The position numbers were made by a program, and so were the translations under genes. 64,000 bases of DNA from JAWSVE01 sp050789445. GTDB taxonomy: Bacteria > Pseudomonadota > Gammaproteobacteria > Pseudomonadales > Cellvibrionaceae. Numbering within the stretch: the stretch's first letter is position 1; every line of letters starts with the position of its first letter. The notes beneath the pieces were generated by a model. The model did not search any database and was not told the origin of the DNA. It saw nothing but the letters and a program-made list of their open reading frames with translations. Positions 9,518-19,200 of this stretch are shown piece by piece. The stretch spans positions 3,596,001-3,660,000 of the forward strand of contig JAILXR010000001.1 in assembly GCA_050789445.1 (NCBI GenBank). Direction: 5' to 3'.

Positions 9518-9922
9518 ATGATGGTGAAGAAAATGATAAAAAGCGTTATTAAAGATTGGCACAGTATTGTTGAAGCTAAAAATATTGCTGATCTTGAAAA
9601 TCTTATAGCTGATGATGCTGTATTTTTTTCGCCTGTGGTTCACTCTCCCCAAGTTGGCAAAGCGATTACCTTTCAATATCTTTCTGCCGCATTGCTTGTT
9701 TTCGGTAATGATACTTTTCGCTATGTTCGAGAAATCTGCGATGGGAATGATGGTGTATTGGAATTCGAAGTCGATATTGATGGGATCGCTGTCAATGGTG
9801 TGGATATCATAAAGTGTGACAATGATGGGAAAATCATTGAATTTAAAGTGATGTTGCGCCCGCTAAAAGGCGTCAATATTATCCATCAAAAAATGATGGC
9901 AATGTTAGCAGTAAATTCGTAA
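9518..9922 (+). CDS. NTF2-like / SnoaL-like fold protein
   Basis: A 134-residue protein with the layout of the NTF2-like superfamily: N-terminal helices (VIKDWHSIVEAKNIADLENLIADDAVFFSPV), then a curved sheet ending in GVDIIKCDNDGKIIEFKVMLRPLK. Such domains bind small hydrophobic ligands or act as isomerases; no catalytic residues are certain. Tandem ATGs at 9518, 9521 and 9533 make the exact start ambiguous by up to five codons. It lies 41 bases before the PNPOx-like gene on the same strand, so the two may be co-transcribed. Confidence 0.75.
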   Translation: MMVKKMIKSVIKDWHSIVEAKNIADLENLIADDAVFFSPVVHSPQVGKAITFQYLSAALLVFGNDTFRYVREICDGNDGVLEFEVDIDGIAVNGVDIIKCDNDGKIIEFKVMLRPLKGVNIIHQKMMAMLAVNS

Positions 9923-9963
9923 GGTTAGATGAATATAATTGGAGCTATAGCCTGGGGATAGAT

Positions 9964-10506
9964 GTGGCAGAGAAATTTGATGCGTTAAATGAAAAACATA
10001 TTCAGTTTATTCAAAAGCAGCACTTGTATTTTATTGGTTCTGCTGCGGCTGAGGGGCTTGTCAATGTTTCACCAAAAGGAATGGATAGTTTACGAGTGGT
10101 TAGCTCTACTAAGGTGGCATGGCTGAATTTAACGGGTAGCGGTAACGAAACCGCAGCTCATATGTTAGAAAATAATCGAATGACGATAATGTTTTGTTCA
10201 TTTGATAAGCAGCCGCTTATATTACGTTTGTATGGACACGCAAAAGTTATACACCCCAGAGATCGTGATTGGAAAAAAATGTATCCGTTATTTTCTGAGA
10301 ATGTTGGCGCACGGCAGATATTTGAAGTTGATATTGAGATGGTTTTAACGTCTTGTGGGTATGCCGTTCCTTATTATGAATTTAAAGGTGAAAGACAAAC
10401 GCTAGTAAACTGGTCGGTAAAAAAAGGTCGTGAGGGCGTAGCTGAATACTGGGAAGAGAAAAACCAAAAAAGCCTAGATGATAAAGACACAGGGATTTTT
10501 GATTAG
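9964..10506 (+). CDS. Pyridoxamine 5'-phosphate oxidase-like FMN-binding protein
   Basis: A 180-residue split-barrel flavin-binding protein. The segment FIGSAAAEGLVNVSPKGMDSLRVV and the later MTIMFCSFDKQPLILRLYGHAKV match the PNPOx-like family found next to many redox genes; the true PdxH substrate residues are not evident, so it is not called pdxH. Translation probably starts at GTG 9964 (MAEKFDALNEKH); no in-frame ATG gives a full domain. It is convergent with metE, with an imperfect inverted repeat between them. Confidence 0.87.
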   Translation: MAEKFDALNEKHIQFIQKQHLYFIGSAAAEGLVNVSPKGMDSLRVVSSTKVAWLNLTGSGNETAAHMLENNRMTIMFCSFDKQPLILRLYGHAKVIHPRDRDWKKMYPLFSENVGARQIFEVDIEMVLTSCGYAVPYYEFKGERQTLVNWSVKKGREGVAEYWEEKNQKSLDDKDTGIFD

Positions 10507-10527
10507 CTTTAGGTCTGCAATAAACAA

Positions 10528-10571
10528 TTTCAATCTTTAAAAGAGTGTTTCTGTTCTTATAAAGACTGAAA
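10528..10571. terminator. Imperfect inverted repeat between convergent genes
   Basis: Arms TTTCAATCTTTA (10528-10539) and TAAAGACTGAAA (10560-10571) pair with one mismatch around a 20-base loop, in the gap between the PNPOx-like gene and the 3' end of metE. No long T-tract follows on the plus strand, so termination strength is doubtful. Confidence 0.35.
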
Positions 10572-10585
10572 TTATCTTATTTAAG

Positions 10586-12937
10586 CTAAGCAAGCTCTCT
10601 CAATGTCCTAGCCGTTCCCACCATGTTTTTTAATGCCGGGATGACTTCGTCCCAAGTGCGAGTTTTTAATCCGCAATCTGGATTAATCCAAAGTTGTTTT
10701 TGATCTATGCATTGCATCGCTTTTTCTAAGAGCGAAAGAATTTCCTCTTCACTGGGAATATTGGGCGAGTGAATGTCATAAACACCTGGGCCAATTTCAT
10801 TCGGGTATTCAAAATCGGTGAACGCTTTAAGCAATTCCATATTTGATCTTGATGTTTCAATGGTAATAACATCGGCATCCATATCTGCCACCGCTTTAAT
10901 AATGTCGTTAAATTCTGAATAGCACATGTGAGTGTGAATTTGAGTTTCATCTTTTACTGAGTTCGCACAAATTCTAAATGCTTCAATGGCCCAAGAGAGA
11001 TAGTGATCCCATTGTTGTCTGCGGAGAGGCAGACCTTCTCGCAAAGCGGCTTCATCAATTTGAATAATCTTTAAACCAGCTTTTTCTAAATCTAAAACTT
11101 CTTCACGAATGGCTAGTGCTAGTTGATAACACGTTTCTGATCGGGGTTGATCATTTCTCACAAAAGACCAATTTAAAATAGTAACAGGGCCAGTCAGCAT
11201 CGCTTTCATTGTTTTATTTGTTAGTGATTGAGCATAACTGCTCCAATGAACAGTCATTGCTTTAGGTCGAGATATATCGCCAAAGATGATCGGCGGTTTT
11301 ACACAGCGAGAGCCATAGGACTGAACCCATCCAAATTGGGAGAACGTGTACCCGTCAAGTTGCTCACCAAAATATTCCACCATGTCATTCCGTTCAGCTT
11401 CTCCATGAACTAATACATCTAACCCAATATCTTCTTGTATGTTTACGGCGTTCGATATTTCACATTGCATGATTTTTGTATATGTTGCGTTACTAATTTC
11501 ACCTTTTTTGTATTTTAATCTAGCTTGTCGAATTTCTTTTGTTTGAGGAAAAGAGCCAATAGTCGTTGTTGGGAGCTTGGGGAGGTTTAATAATTTTTGT
11601 TGTATTTCTTTTCGCTGGCTATATGGGCTGTGTCGTTTCCCTAAATTTGAATCTATGCTTGATACTTTTTCTTTGACAGCTAGATTATTTACAAGATTTG
11701 ATTCTTGGCGTTTAATAATAGATCTTTTGTTGTCTTCCAGTTCTTGTTTTATTGATGACTTACCCTCTTGTAACGCTTTAGCTATCAATTGAATTTCATC
11801 GAGCTTTTGTCGAGAAAATGCTAACCATTCTTTAACTTCAGGATGGAGTGTCGATGAGCTACTGTTAGTTTCTGAATTAAGATCAACAGGTACATGAAGT
11901 AGCGAGCAAGAAGGTGCAAGCCATAACCTATCTTTTATTGATTGATAAACAGGTTCAAGTGTTTCTATTGTTTTTAATAAATCTGTTTTCCAAATATTTC
12001 TACCATCTATCACACCTAATGAAATAATTTTATCTTTGGGTAACTGCGCTAATAATTCTGGAAATTCATTCTTACCGTTAATGGCATCAACATGAATTCC
12101 ATGTACAGGTAATTGACATAACAGTGATAAGTTTTCTTTTAATTCACCAAAGTAGGTAGTGAGTAATAATTTTGGGATGTTGGCCGATAGTGTGTCATAA
12201 GCTTTTCGAATCGCTTGCTGCCATTCTTGATCCAATTCAGTGACAAGTATCGGTTCATCAACTTGGACCCATTCAATACCTTGCTCTGCAAATAGATCGA
12301 GCAATTTTCCATAGACCGGCAATAATTTTTCTAATAGATCTAATTTTTTAGAAGAATCATTTTCTTTGCCCAGCCATAGATAGGTAACAGGGCCAATGAT
12401 GACGGGTTTGCATTGTATGTTTTTTTCTTTTGCTTCACTGATTTGTCGTAATAATCGAGAAGGGTTTAACGAAAAATCGGTGTCTCTTTCATATTCAGGG
12501 ACAATGTAGTGATAGTTTGTATCAAACCATTTTGTCATTTCGCCAGCGTGTATTTTTGTGCAACTTGAATGATCCGATTTACTTTCAGGGTTTTCACTTT
12601 CAGAGCTTAATGATCGGCCGCGTGCGATACTGAAATAATCTTCGAGTTGTAACTCTTCATTTAAATCATTGAATTTCGTTTCTGTATTCTTGTTAACTCG
12701 CTTAGGAATATTCCCTAGGGTAAAGCTCATATCTAAGACTTGGTCGTAAAGTGAAAAATCACCGACAGGTAAATAATCTAAGCCGGTTTGGTATGCCCAG
12801 TGCACATCACGCAAATTTCTGGCAGTGTCTAAAAGCGCTTTTTCGTCGCTGCTCCCTTGCCAGTAGCTTTCTAGTGCAAATTTTAATTCTCTTTTTGTCC
12901 CTATTCGTGGGAATCCTAAATTATGAGTTGTTATCAC
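10586..12937 (-). CDS. metE: Cobalamin-independent methionine synthase
   Basis: A 783-residue MetE that transfers the methyl group of 5-methyltetrahydropteroyl-triglutamate to homocysteine. The N-terminal half opens with ITTHNLGFPRIGTKRELKFA; the C-terminal catalytic barrel begins at LPTTTIGSFPQTKEIR. Zinc ligands are visible in THMCYSEF (His, Cys), in the downstream glutamate of the ETSRS segment region and in NPDCGLKTR (Cys). It is about 30 residues longer than the E. coli enzyme, with extra Ser/Lys-rich sequence in the loop near residue 115 and in the inter-domain linker. It is transcribed divergently from metR, its expected activator. MetE use implies methionine synthesis without obligatory B12. 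Confidence 0.97.
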   Translation of the reverse strand: MITTHNLGFPRIGTKRELKFALESYWQGSSDEKALLDTARNLRDVHWAYQTGLDYLPVGDFSLYDQVLDMSFTLGNIPKRVNKNTETKFNDLNEELQLEDYFSIARGRSLSSESENPESKSDHSSCTKIHAGEMTKWFDTNYHYIVPEYERDTDFSLNPSRLLRQISEAKEKNIQCKPVIIGPVTYLWLGKENDSSKKLDLLEKLLPVYGKLLDLFAEQGIEWVQVDEPILVTELDQEWQQAIRKAYDTLSANIPKLLLTTYFGELKENLSLLCQLPVHGIHVDAINGKNEFPELLAQLPKDKIISLGVIDGRNIWKTDLLKTIETLEPVYQSIKDRLWLAPSCSLLHVPVDLNSETNSSSSTLHPEVKEWLAFSRQKLDEIQLIAKALQEGKSSIKQELEDNKRSIIKRQESNLVNNLAVKEKVSSIDSNLGKRHSPYSQRKEIQQKLLNLPKLPTTTIGSFPQTKEIRQARLKYKKGEISNATYTKIMQCEISNAVNIQEDIGLDVLVHGEAERNDMVEYFGEQLDGYTFSQFGWVQSYGSRCVKPPIIFGDISRPKAMTVHWSSYAQSLTNKTMKAMLTGPVTILNWSFVRNDQPRSETCYQLALAIREEVLDLEKAGLKIIQIDEAALREGLPLRRQQWDHYLSWAIEAFRICANSVKDETQIHTHMCYSEFNDIIKAVADMDADVITIETSRSNMELLKAFTDFEYPNEIGPGVYDIHSPNIPSEEEILSLLEKAMQCIDQKQLWINPDCGLKTRTWDEVIPALKNMVGTARTLRELA

Positions 12938-13065
12938 GAGAGTTTCCTTGGTTGTTGGTTGAATTTGGTAGGTTTTGGCCGTGAGTCATTGAGAGCGGAT
13001 ATTAGGTCTTTCAATTCATAAAAAATAATGGTTATATTTCATGAATACATGCAATAAATTTATGA
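12938..13065. promoter_or_regulatory. metE-metR divergent promoter region
   Basis: This 128-base gap separates the divergent metE and metR starts. It contains a perfect TTCATGAA palindrome at 13038-13045 and further TGAA/TTCA half-sites. MetR in enterobacteria recognises TGAA-N5-TTCA, but no exact copy with that spacing was found, so the operator assignment is an inference from context. Confidence 0.5.
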
Positions 13066-13986
13066 ATGGCGAGGTTCGTAATTGTGCTAGAAAGACATCA
13101 TTTAATGATTATTCGAGAAGTGGACCGATTGGGAACGCTAACGGATGCCGCTAAATCGCTGAATCTAACTCAGCCTGCATTGAGTCATGCCATAAAAAAA
13201 TTGGAGCAACAGCTAGGCGCTGTGATTTGGCGAAAAGAAGGTAGAAACCTGCGTTTAACTGAAAGCGGGCGATATTTGTTGGGTGTGTCTGCAAAGTTGC
13301 TTCCCCAATTAGAATACGCTGAAAATGTATTGGCCGACTTAGCTAAAGGACAAAGAGGGACATTGCGAATAGGTATGGAGTGCCATCCTTGTTACCAGTG
13401 GCTGTTAAAAGTTGTGTCTCCTTATTTAGACAAATGGCCAGACGTAGATTTAGATGTATTACAAAAATTTCAATTTGGTGGAGTGGGTGCTTTATTTAAT
13501 GATGAAATTGATGTGCTTGTAACACCTGATCCCTTTCTAAAAAAAGAGTTGGTTTTTGAGCCAGTGTTTAGTTATGAGCAAGTACTTGTCGTTCAAAATA
13601 AACATCCATTAGCAAAAAAAACTTACCTAAAACCATCAGACTTATCAGATGAAACGCTGATTACCTATCCTGTAGAGGCAGCTCGTTTAGATATTTTTAA
13701 TCAGTTTTTATTGCCTGCTAATTGCAGCCCGAAAAAACATAAAGTCATTGAGACAACAGATATTATGTTACAAATGGTTTCTGCTGGTCGTGGCGTGGCA
13801 GCATTGCCAAAATGGTTGGCGGATGAGTATAAATCTAAATTCTCAGTTACTTCAGTGCGGCTAGGAAAAGCAGGAATTAAGAAAAATATCTATCTAGGTG
13901 TTCGAAAATCAGATGTAGAAAAGGATTATCTTGCGTCTTTTTTTACAATGGCGCGAAATACCTTTAGTAGTAAAAAAATGATTTGA
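13066..13986 (+). CDS. metR: LysR-family regulator MetR
   Basis: A 306-residue LysR-type activator. The winged-helix HTH covers about residues 10-65 (HHLMIIREVDRLGTLTDAAK, then LTQPALSHAIKKLEQQLG) and is followed by a linker helix and a periplasmic-binding-like effector domain. HHLMIIREVDRLGTLTDAA is characteristic of MetR, which uses homocysteine as co-inducer to activate metE. The divergent placement next to metE supports the assignment. Length is standard. Confidence 0.93.
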   Translation: MARFVIVLERHHLMIIREVDRLGTLTDAAKSLNLTQPALSHAIKKLEQQLGAVIWRKEGRNLRLTESGRYLLGVSAKLLPQLEYAENVLADLAKGQRGTLRIGMECHPCYQWLLKVVSPYLDKWPDVDLDVLQKFQFGGVGALFNDEIDVLVTPDPFLKKELVFEPVFSYEQVLVVQNKHPLAKKTYLKPSDLSDETLITYPVEAARLDIFNQFLLPANCSPKKHKVIETTDIMLQMVSAGRGVAALPKWLADEYKSKFSVTSVRLGKAGIKKNIYLGVRKSDVEKDYLASFFTMARNTFSSKKMI

Positions 13987-14067
13987 TGTTACTTTCATTA
14001 TCACGTTAACTGAGACGTTGATACTGCTAAAGCTTACATACAATTATCATAATAAAAGGAGTTTGGG

Positions 14068-15102
14068 ATGAAAAGAATAGCTATTTTTGCTGATGGAACT
14101 TGGAACTCCCCTGAAAAGGGCGCTTCCACTAATGTTTTGCAAATGGCGAGAGGTATAAAACCGAAAGTGGTTGATTCGGTGACAGGTTTGGATGTTGAGC
14201 AAGTTTCTTTTTATGATTGGGGGGTGGGTACCGATCGTAAAAAAATGATGGGTGGAATTTCGGGGGAAGGAATCGATAAAAATATCATGGACTGTTATCG
14301 ATTCCTTGTTCATAACTATAATCCGGGCGATAAATTATATTTTTTTGGTTTTAGCCGTGGTGCATACACAGTTCGTTCACTCGGTGGGTTTGTTAGAAAT
14401 TGTGGATTATTAAAAAGAGAGAATGCCCATTTAATTCCTGATGCTTATCAGCTTTATCGAAAAAGAACAAAAACAAGTAATCCTAATGCGCCCATGTCTG
14501 TGAAGTTTCGAAAAAAAAATGCTGTTGCAGATATTACGAATATTGAATTTATCGGTGTTTGGGATACGGTTGGCGCTTTAGGTATTCCCGTACCTTTTTG
14601 GGGTAATCTTGGAGAGAGAGAATTACTTTTTCATGACACCGAACCTAGTAAAATTATAAATCATGCACGGCATGCGTTAGCTATTGATGAAAATAGAGAA
14701 GATTTTTTACCTACCTTATGGAGTAAAAAGCCAGGCTTGGATTTACAGCAAGTGTGGTTTTCCGGAGCTCATTCAGATGTTGGTGGTGGTTATAAAGAGA
14801 AGGGATTGAGTCACTGTGCTGCTAAATGGATTCTAAATGAAGCGAATATGTTTGGCTTAGAGTTTGAATCTCATTTTCTAAAATCTATAAAACCCAACCC
14901 TACTGATAAGCAACATAACTCTCGAAAAGGAATTTATCTTGCCAGAAAAGAAGCGGTTAGAGAGGTCACCGGACATGTTCATCGGTCTGTCAAAAAGCGT
15001 TGGGACAAAAACGCTCAAAATTATCAGAAGAAAAGCAAAGCACTTAAAAAGCTGCTCGCTTCAGTTGATGGTGATTGGGGGAGTATTAGCTTAGTTGACT
15101 AG
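14068..15102 (+). CDS. DUF2235 alpha/beta-hydrolase (phospholipase-like)
   Basis: A 344-residue DUF2235 protein. It opens with KRIAIFADGTWNSP and carries the nucleophile elbow GFSRGAYT (Ser96), followed by the acid region in GAHSDVGGGY, both family hallmarks. DUF2235 includes type VI secretion lipase effectors of the Tle groups, but stand-alone cytoplasmic versions are also common. There is no signal peptide, no VgrG/PAAR neighbour and no recognisable immunity gene here, so an effector role is not supported by context. A strong AAAAGGAG ribosome-binding site precedes the ATG. Confidence 0.85.
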   Translation: MKRIAIFADGTWNSPEKGASTNVLQMARGIKPKVVDSVTGLDVEQVSFYDWGVGTDRKKMMGGISGEGIDKNIMDCYRFLVHNYNPGDKLYFFGFSRGAYTVRSLGGFVRNCGLLKRENAHLIPDAYQLYRKRTKTSNPNAPMSVKFRKKNAVADITNIEFIGVWDTVGALGIPVPFWGNLGERELLFHDTEPSKIINHARHALAIDENREDFLPTLWSKKPGLDLQQVWFSGAHSDVGGGYKEKGLSHCAAKWILNEANMFGLEFESHFLKSIKPNPTDKQHNSRKGIYLARKEAVREVTGHVHRSVKKRWDKNAQNYQKKSKALKKLLASVDGDWGSISLVD

Positions 15103-15296
15103 TCTGGTGACTATTAAAGCAGTGAAGCTGATAGGTATAACATGCTCAAATTTGTAAGGCATAGAAAGGTTGTTAATTAATATGTTGCATGAGACGCCAA
15201 GAACTCAAATTCAAGAGCTTCTCTGTAAGGCTGCCTGCCAGATCTTGCATTCCTTACTTGAAGTTAGACTTTGTTGGCAAAAATAAATGAAGATGC

Positions 15297-15944
15297 TTAA
15301 GCAGTAAGATGTAAACTTGGATTAGATTCTTTTATGAATTTTCGTTTAACGATATTGACTACAACAGCGGGCACGTCAAGATAGCTTGCGATGTGTTTAG
15401 TAGGAATTTGTGCAGCCAGATCAGGATTTTCAGAGACAAATATATGCAACCTCTCATCTCGTCCCTTTTGCAACAAATCTTGCAGGCGACTTTGAAGTTG
15501 TAAGGAGTTGCGAGACATTGCTAGGAGATACCAATGGTCTAAATCATGGTGTTTCTCGAGTATTTTCATAAATGACTCGCATGAAATTCGATATAGTTTT
15601 CCTTCAGTCATCATGCTGATGGAAGATGCATTGCCTCTTTCATTTTTATGAGAGGAAAGGGCACCTATAACGGAAGGGCCACGATGGAATGCTCGATTTA
15701 ATTCAGACCCATCTTTTTTCTCGGCAAACTCACGTGCAATACCTTCAGAGAGAAAGTAAATATAGTCTGGTACGATACCTTGGACTTGTAAGTACAGCCC
15801 ATTATTGGCATGAATAGCTTCAATGGATTCAGAGAGAGCAAACCAGCCAGAAAGGCTAATTTTATTCTGGCTATCAAAAGAAGATTTTAGTGTGGCGAAT
15901 TCTACTTGGTCTTGATGATTCATATTTTTGTCTAGCTCTTTCAT
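15297..15944 (-). CDS. Crp/Fnr-family cyclic-nucleotide-binding-like regulator
   Basis: A 215-residue protein with a cupin-like sensor domain (about residues 25-140; GIVPDYIYFLSEGIAREFAE) and a C-terminal helical part in which IPTKHIASYLDVPAVVVNIV occupies the place of the recognition helix seen in Crp/Fnr proteins (usually PQKDIASYLGITPETLSR). The variant recognition helix suggests altered or weak DNA binding. No cysteine cluster for an Fe-S centre is visible. ATG 15944 is used; a second ATG seven codons later is possible. It is divergent from the large MalT/SARP-like regulator at 16256. Confidence 0.78.
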   Translation of the reverse strand: MKELDKNMNHQDQVEFATLKSSFDSQNKISLSGWFALSESIEAIHANNGLYLQVQGIVPDYIYFLSEGIAREFAEKKDGSELNRAFHRGPSVIGALSSHKNERGNASSISMMTEGKLYRISCESFMKILEKHHDLDHWYLLAMSRNSLQLQSRLQDLLQKGRDERLHIFVSENPDLAAQIPTKHIASYLDVPAVVVNIVKRKFIKESNPSLHLTA

Positions 15945-16255
15945 AACGAATTACTTTGCAAAGCATTGGCATTATGTTTCAGCTTGAATTCCTTTTGCGT
16001 GCTGATTAAATGAATTTTGTTGCGTCTAAAAACTTAAGAAGAGCAAAACTCGTTAGTCGTGCCCAATGTAAGTACTGCACACATTAAAGCTGTACTGCCT
16101 AGTAATCTGAGTATTATTGCAGAGAAGGGTTACAGATAAGGTTACAGATTTTTTTTAAAGACAAACGCCGTTAAATAATGAAAATATTTTAAATTTATAC
16201 CGAAGTGACTAATAAGTTTTGAAATATATTTTTAATATTAAGGTAAAGATTGAGA
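15945..16255. promoter_or_regulatory. Divergent intergenic region with a direct repeat
   Basis: A 311-base gene-free stretch between two divergent regulators. Its clearest element is a tandem direct repeat of GGTTACAGAT at 16128-16137 and 16140-16149 (12-base period), followed by a T-run. Spacing of about one helical turn would suit a dimeric activator. No sigma-70 promoter could be assigned with confidence. Confidence 0.4.
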
Positions 16256-19200
16256 ATGTTGAAAGCGAAATTCAGACCACCTAAGCTTCAAGATGTTGTC
16301 GAGAGGCCTCGTGTAATTGATCGAATGTCAAAAGCATCGGCATCAAAAAGTATTTGGATAGCAGGTGCTCCCGGCGCAGGAAAAACAACGGCAACCTTGC
16401 AGTACCTAGAGTCGACAGGTGTTCCCTATTTTTGGTATCGATTAGATCAAGAAGATAGTACGCCCGCAGGTTTTTTTGAAAGCGCAAAAGCTTTAACTGA
16501 AGGATTGGGGCGAAGCCTTGATGGGCTTCCAAGTTTCACTCTTTCGACGAGTGAAAATATTTTTCGTTTTGCTCAAAGCTTCTTTTCACAATTATTTGAA
16601 AATTGGCAAGCTCCTTTTTACTGCATCATTGATGATTACCCCGATGTCCCAAGCGAATCAGTTTTACATCGGCTAGTTGCAACGGCCATCGGTTGTTTGC
16701 CAAGTAATTGTCATATTATTGTTTTAAGTAGAAATTTGCCAAAAGGTGATTTGGTTCGGCTTCTGGTGAATCGTGATATAGCGTTAATTGATAAAGAAGA
16801 AATTCTTTTTGATGCCGATGAGATGAGTAGTTTTTTAAAAACCAATGGAGTTAATGATGGCGAAGAAATAAAAAAGATAAGCCACCAAGCCAAAGGATGG
16901 GTTGCGGGAGTTATTCTCCTGTTGCACGGCAAAAAAAATATGGATCTTAAATCTGTACCTGTTGAAACAGATGACCACCAAATGCTGTTTGAATATTTTG
17001 CCAGAGAAGAATACCGAAATTATCATGAAGAATTAAAAACAATCTTAAAGCTCACAGCGTATATCCCTCAATTTAGTGTAAAGATGGCTGAAGAGCTTGT
17101 CGGACTTTCTTCAATAGTTATTGAAGAGCACCTAAGCGAACAACATAAAGCAGGTCACTTTATTGAAAAAAGGGATGTTGATGGGGTTGTTAAATATCAA
17201 TACCATCCTTTGTACCGACATTTTTTGAAAGGCATTGGTCAGCAAGAAATTAGCCCTGATGAACACACTAAAATACTCCTAAAGGCTTCTAAGTTAGCTA
17301 TCGACGATAATCAAGTTGAAGTGGCAGCTAGTTTAATGGCCGGTGCTCAAGATTGGGATAACTTAATTAAGTTGTGTATCAAGCAGAGCAATGACGTTCT
17401 TGGGAAAGGCCGGAGCAGCGAGTTTTTGTGGTGGGTTAATAAAATACCAGATGAAAAAAAAGAAAAAAGCGTCAGGTTGTTACTGTCTCAAGCTCGTGCA
17501 TTGCATATGGAGAATCATAAAGATGCTTCAAAGATTTATCATAAGGCTTTTGAGCTTTCCCAGTTAACTGATGATGTAAATGGAGTTTTTACAGCGTGGG
17601 CGGGTGTTGCCATGGTGTATACGATGGACTGGGGGGATCTTCATCGAATCGATAATCACCTTAAAATTTTTGAAAAATTGAAAAATAAATATCCCGAATG
17701 CGATGAAATTATTGTTAAAGTTTTTTGTATGTGTGCGGTGTGGTGGTGTGTGAACTGGAGGACGCCGGAGGGTTTTGACTTTGAGCAATTAGAAAAAAAT
17801 TCTATTGGGCTACTGCAAGAAAATAAAATACCTTCACAGCGACTCCAGTTATGTTCCGCTTTAATGTGGCACTATGCTCTGCGAGGAAAATCCCACTATA
17901 CAGAATATGTTGAGGCTATAGCTGCACAAGATGTATTGCAGCAATCTATAGATCCATTTGTCCTTTGGAATGCCAATAATACTAAAAATCTATATTTTGC
18001 AATTACTGCCAAGCTTGATGACGTTATAGCAGCCACGGCTGAGGCTGAATTTTTTGCTCGAAAATGGAGTTTTCCTAAGGGAGGCTTGGCTCAATTTGAA
18101 ATGGCTTACACGCATCTTTTAGCTGGAGATGCTGAATCGGCAAAAGCATCCCTTGAAAAAATCAGCGTAAGCAGTGTTACCAAAATTTTGGAAAATGCAG
18201 CTTATCAAGTGTGTGAGGGATGGTATCTTTGTGAAGTAGGGGAATATGAAAAGGCAATTCCTGTATTGCAAGCGGCAGAAAAGAATAGCGAAAAGTCTGG
18301 ATATATTTTAGGTGTTGTTATATGCAATTATTTACAAATTTTTTCGCATGCCAAGACGAATAAAAAAGAACTGTCGATAATTTTTTTAAATCAATTAAAA
18401 AAAATAAAGGAGAAAATGTTTTCAAAACATTTGGAGTTGAAAATATTATTAGCTGAAGCTTGGTTGAGCATTAACGCCGAAGAGCCGAATGAGGATGTGT
18501 CTTTAAAAGTGAATTCAGCCTTAGTTTTTGCAAGGAAAAATGGAATCATTAATTATTTTGGAAAATTAAGCAATATGCTCTCATCTGTATATGGGTATGC
18601 ATTAAGTGAAAAAATAGAAACTGAATATGTTTTGAAATTGATCGGTCTGCAGAGAATAAGACCTGATGATTTTGGGAGAATTTTACCTGATTGGCCGTGG
18701 CCAGTGCGTGTTACGACTTTAGGAGAGTTTTCGATAACCGTTAATAATCAGTTGCTAGACTTGTCTCGGCAATCTGCACGTCCTTTACAATTGTTGAAGT
18801 TTTTAATAAGCCGAGCCCGTACTCCTATTTCAGTGCCAGAATTAATTGAGTCTTTGTGGCCGGAGCTAGATGGAGAGAAGGGCGCAAATAATTATAAAGT
18901 CACTTTATCTAGATTAAGAAAATTGATTGGCAAAGAGAGCGTTATTCAAAATGATAGTAAATTGTCGTTGAGTAGATCTCATTGCTGGATTGATGCTTGG
19001 GTTGTTCAAGGGCTAGTAAAAAGAACAGAGGTGAAAGAATTTTGGATTGGTAAACAACTGAATAGATCCCATCAATTATTGGAGCTTTGTAAGGGTGCTT
19101 TTTTACCGAATGAAAGTGATTATTGGCTAGTTTCTTATAGAAATGAAATACACAAAGATTATTTAAGTCTGCTTAGCGCTGTGACTGAAGGTTTTGTGGA

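Noticed and set aside
13038..13045. TTCATGAA as a definite MetR box
   Set aside because: Lacks the TGAA-N5-TTCA spacing known for MetR, so only the region is annotated as regulatory.
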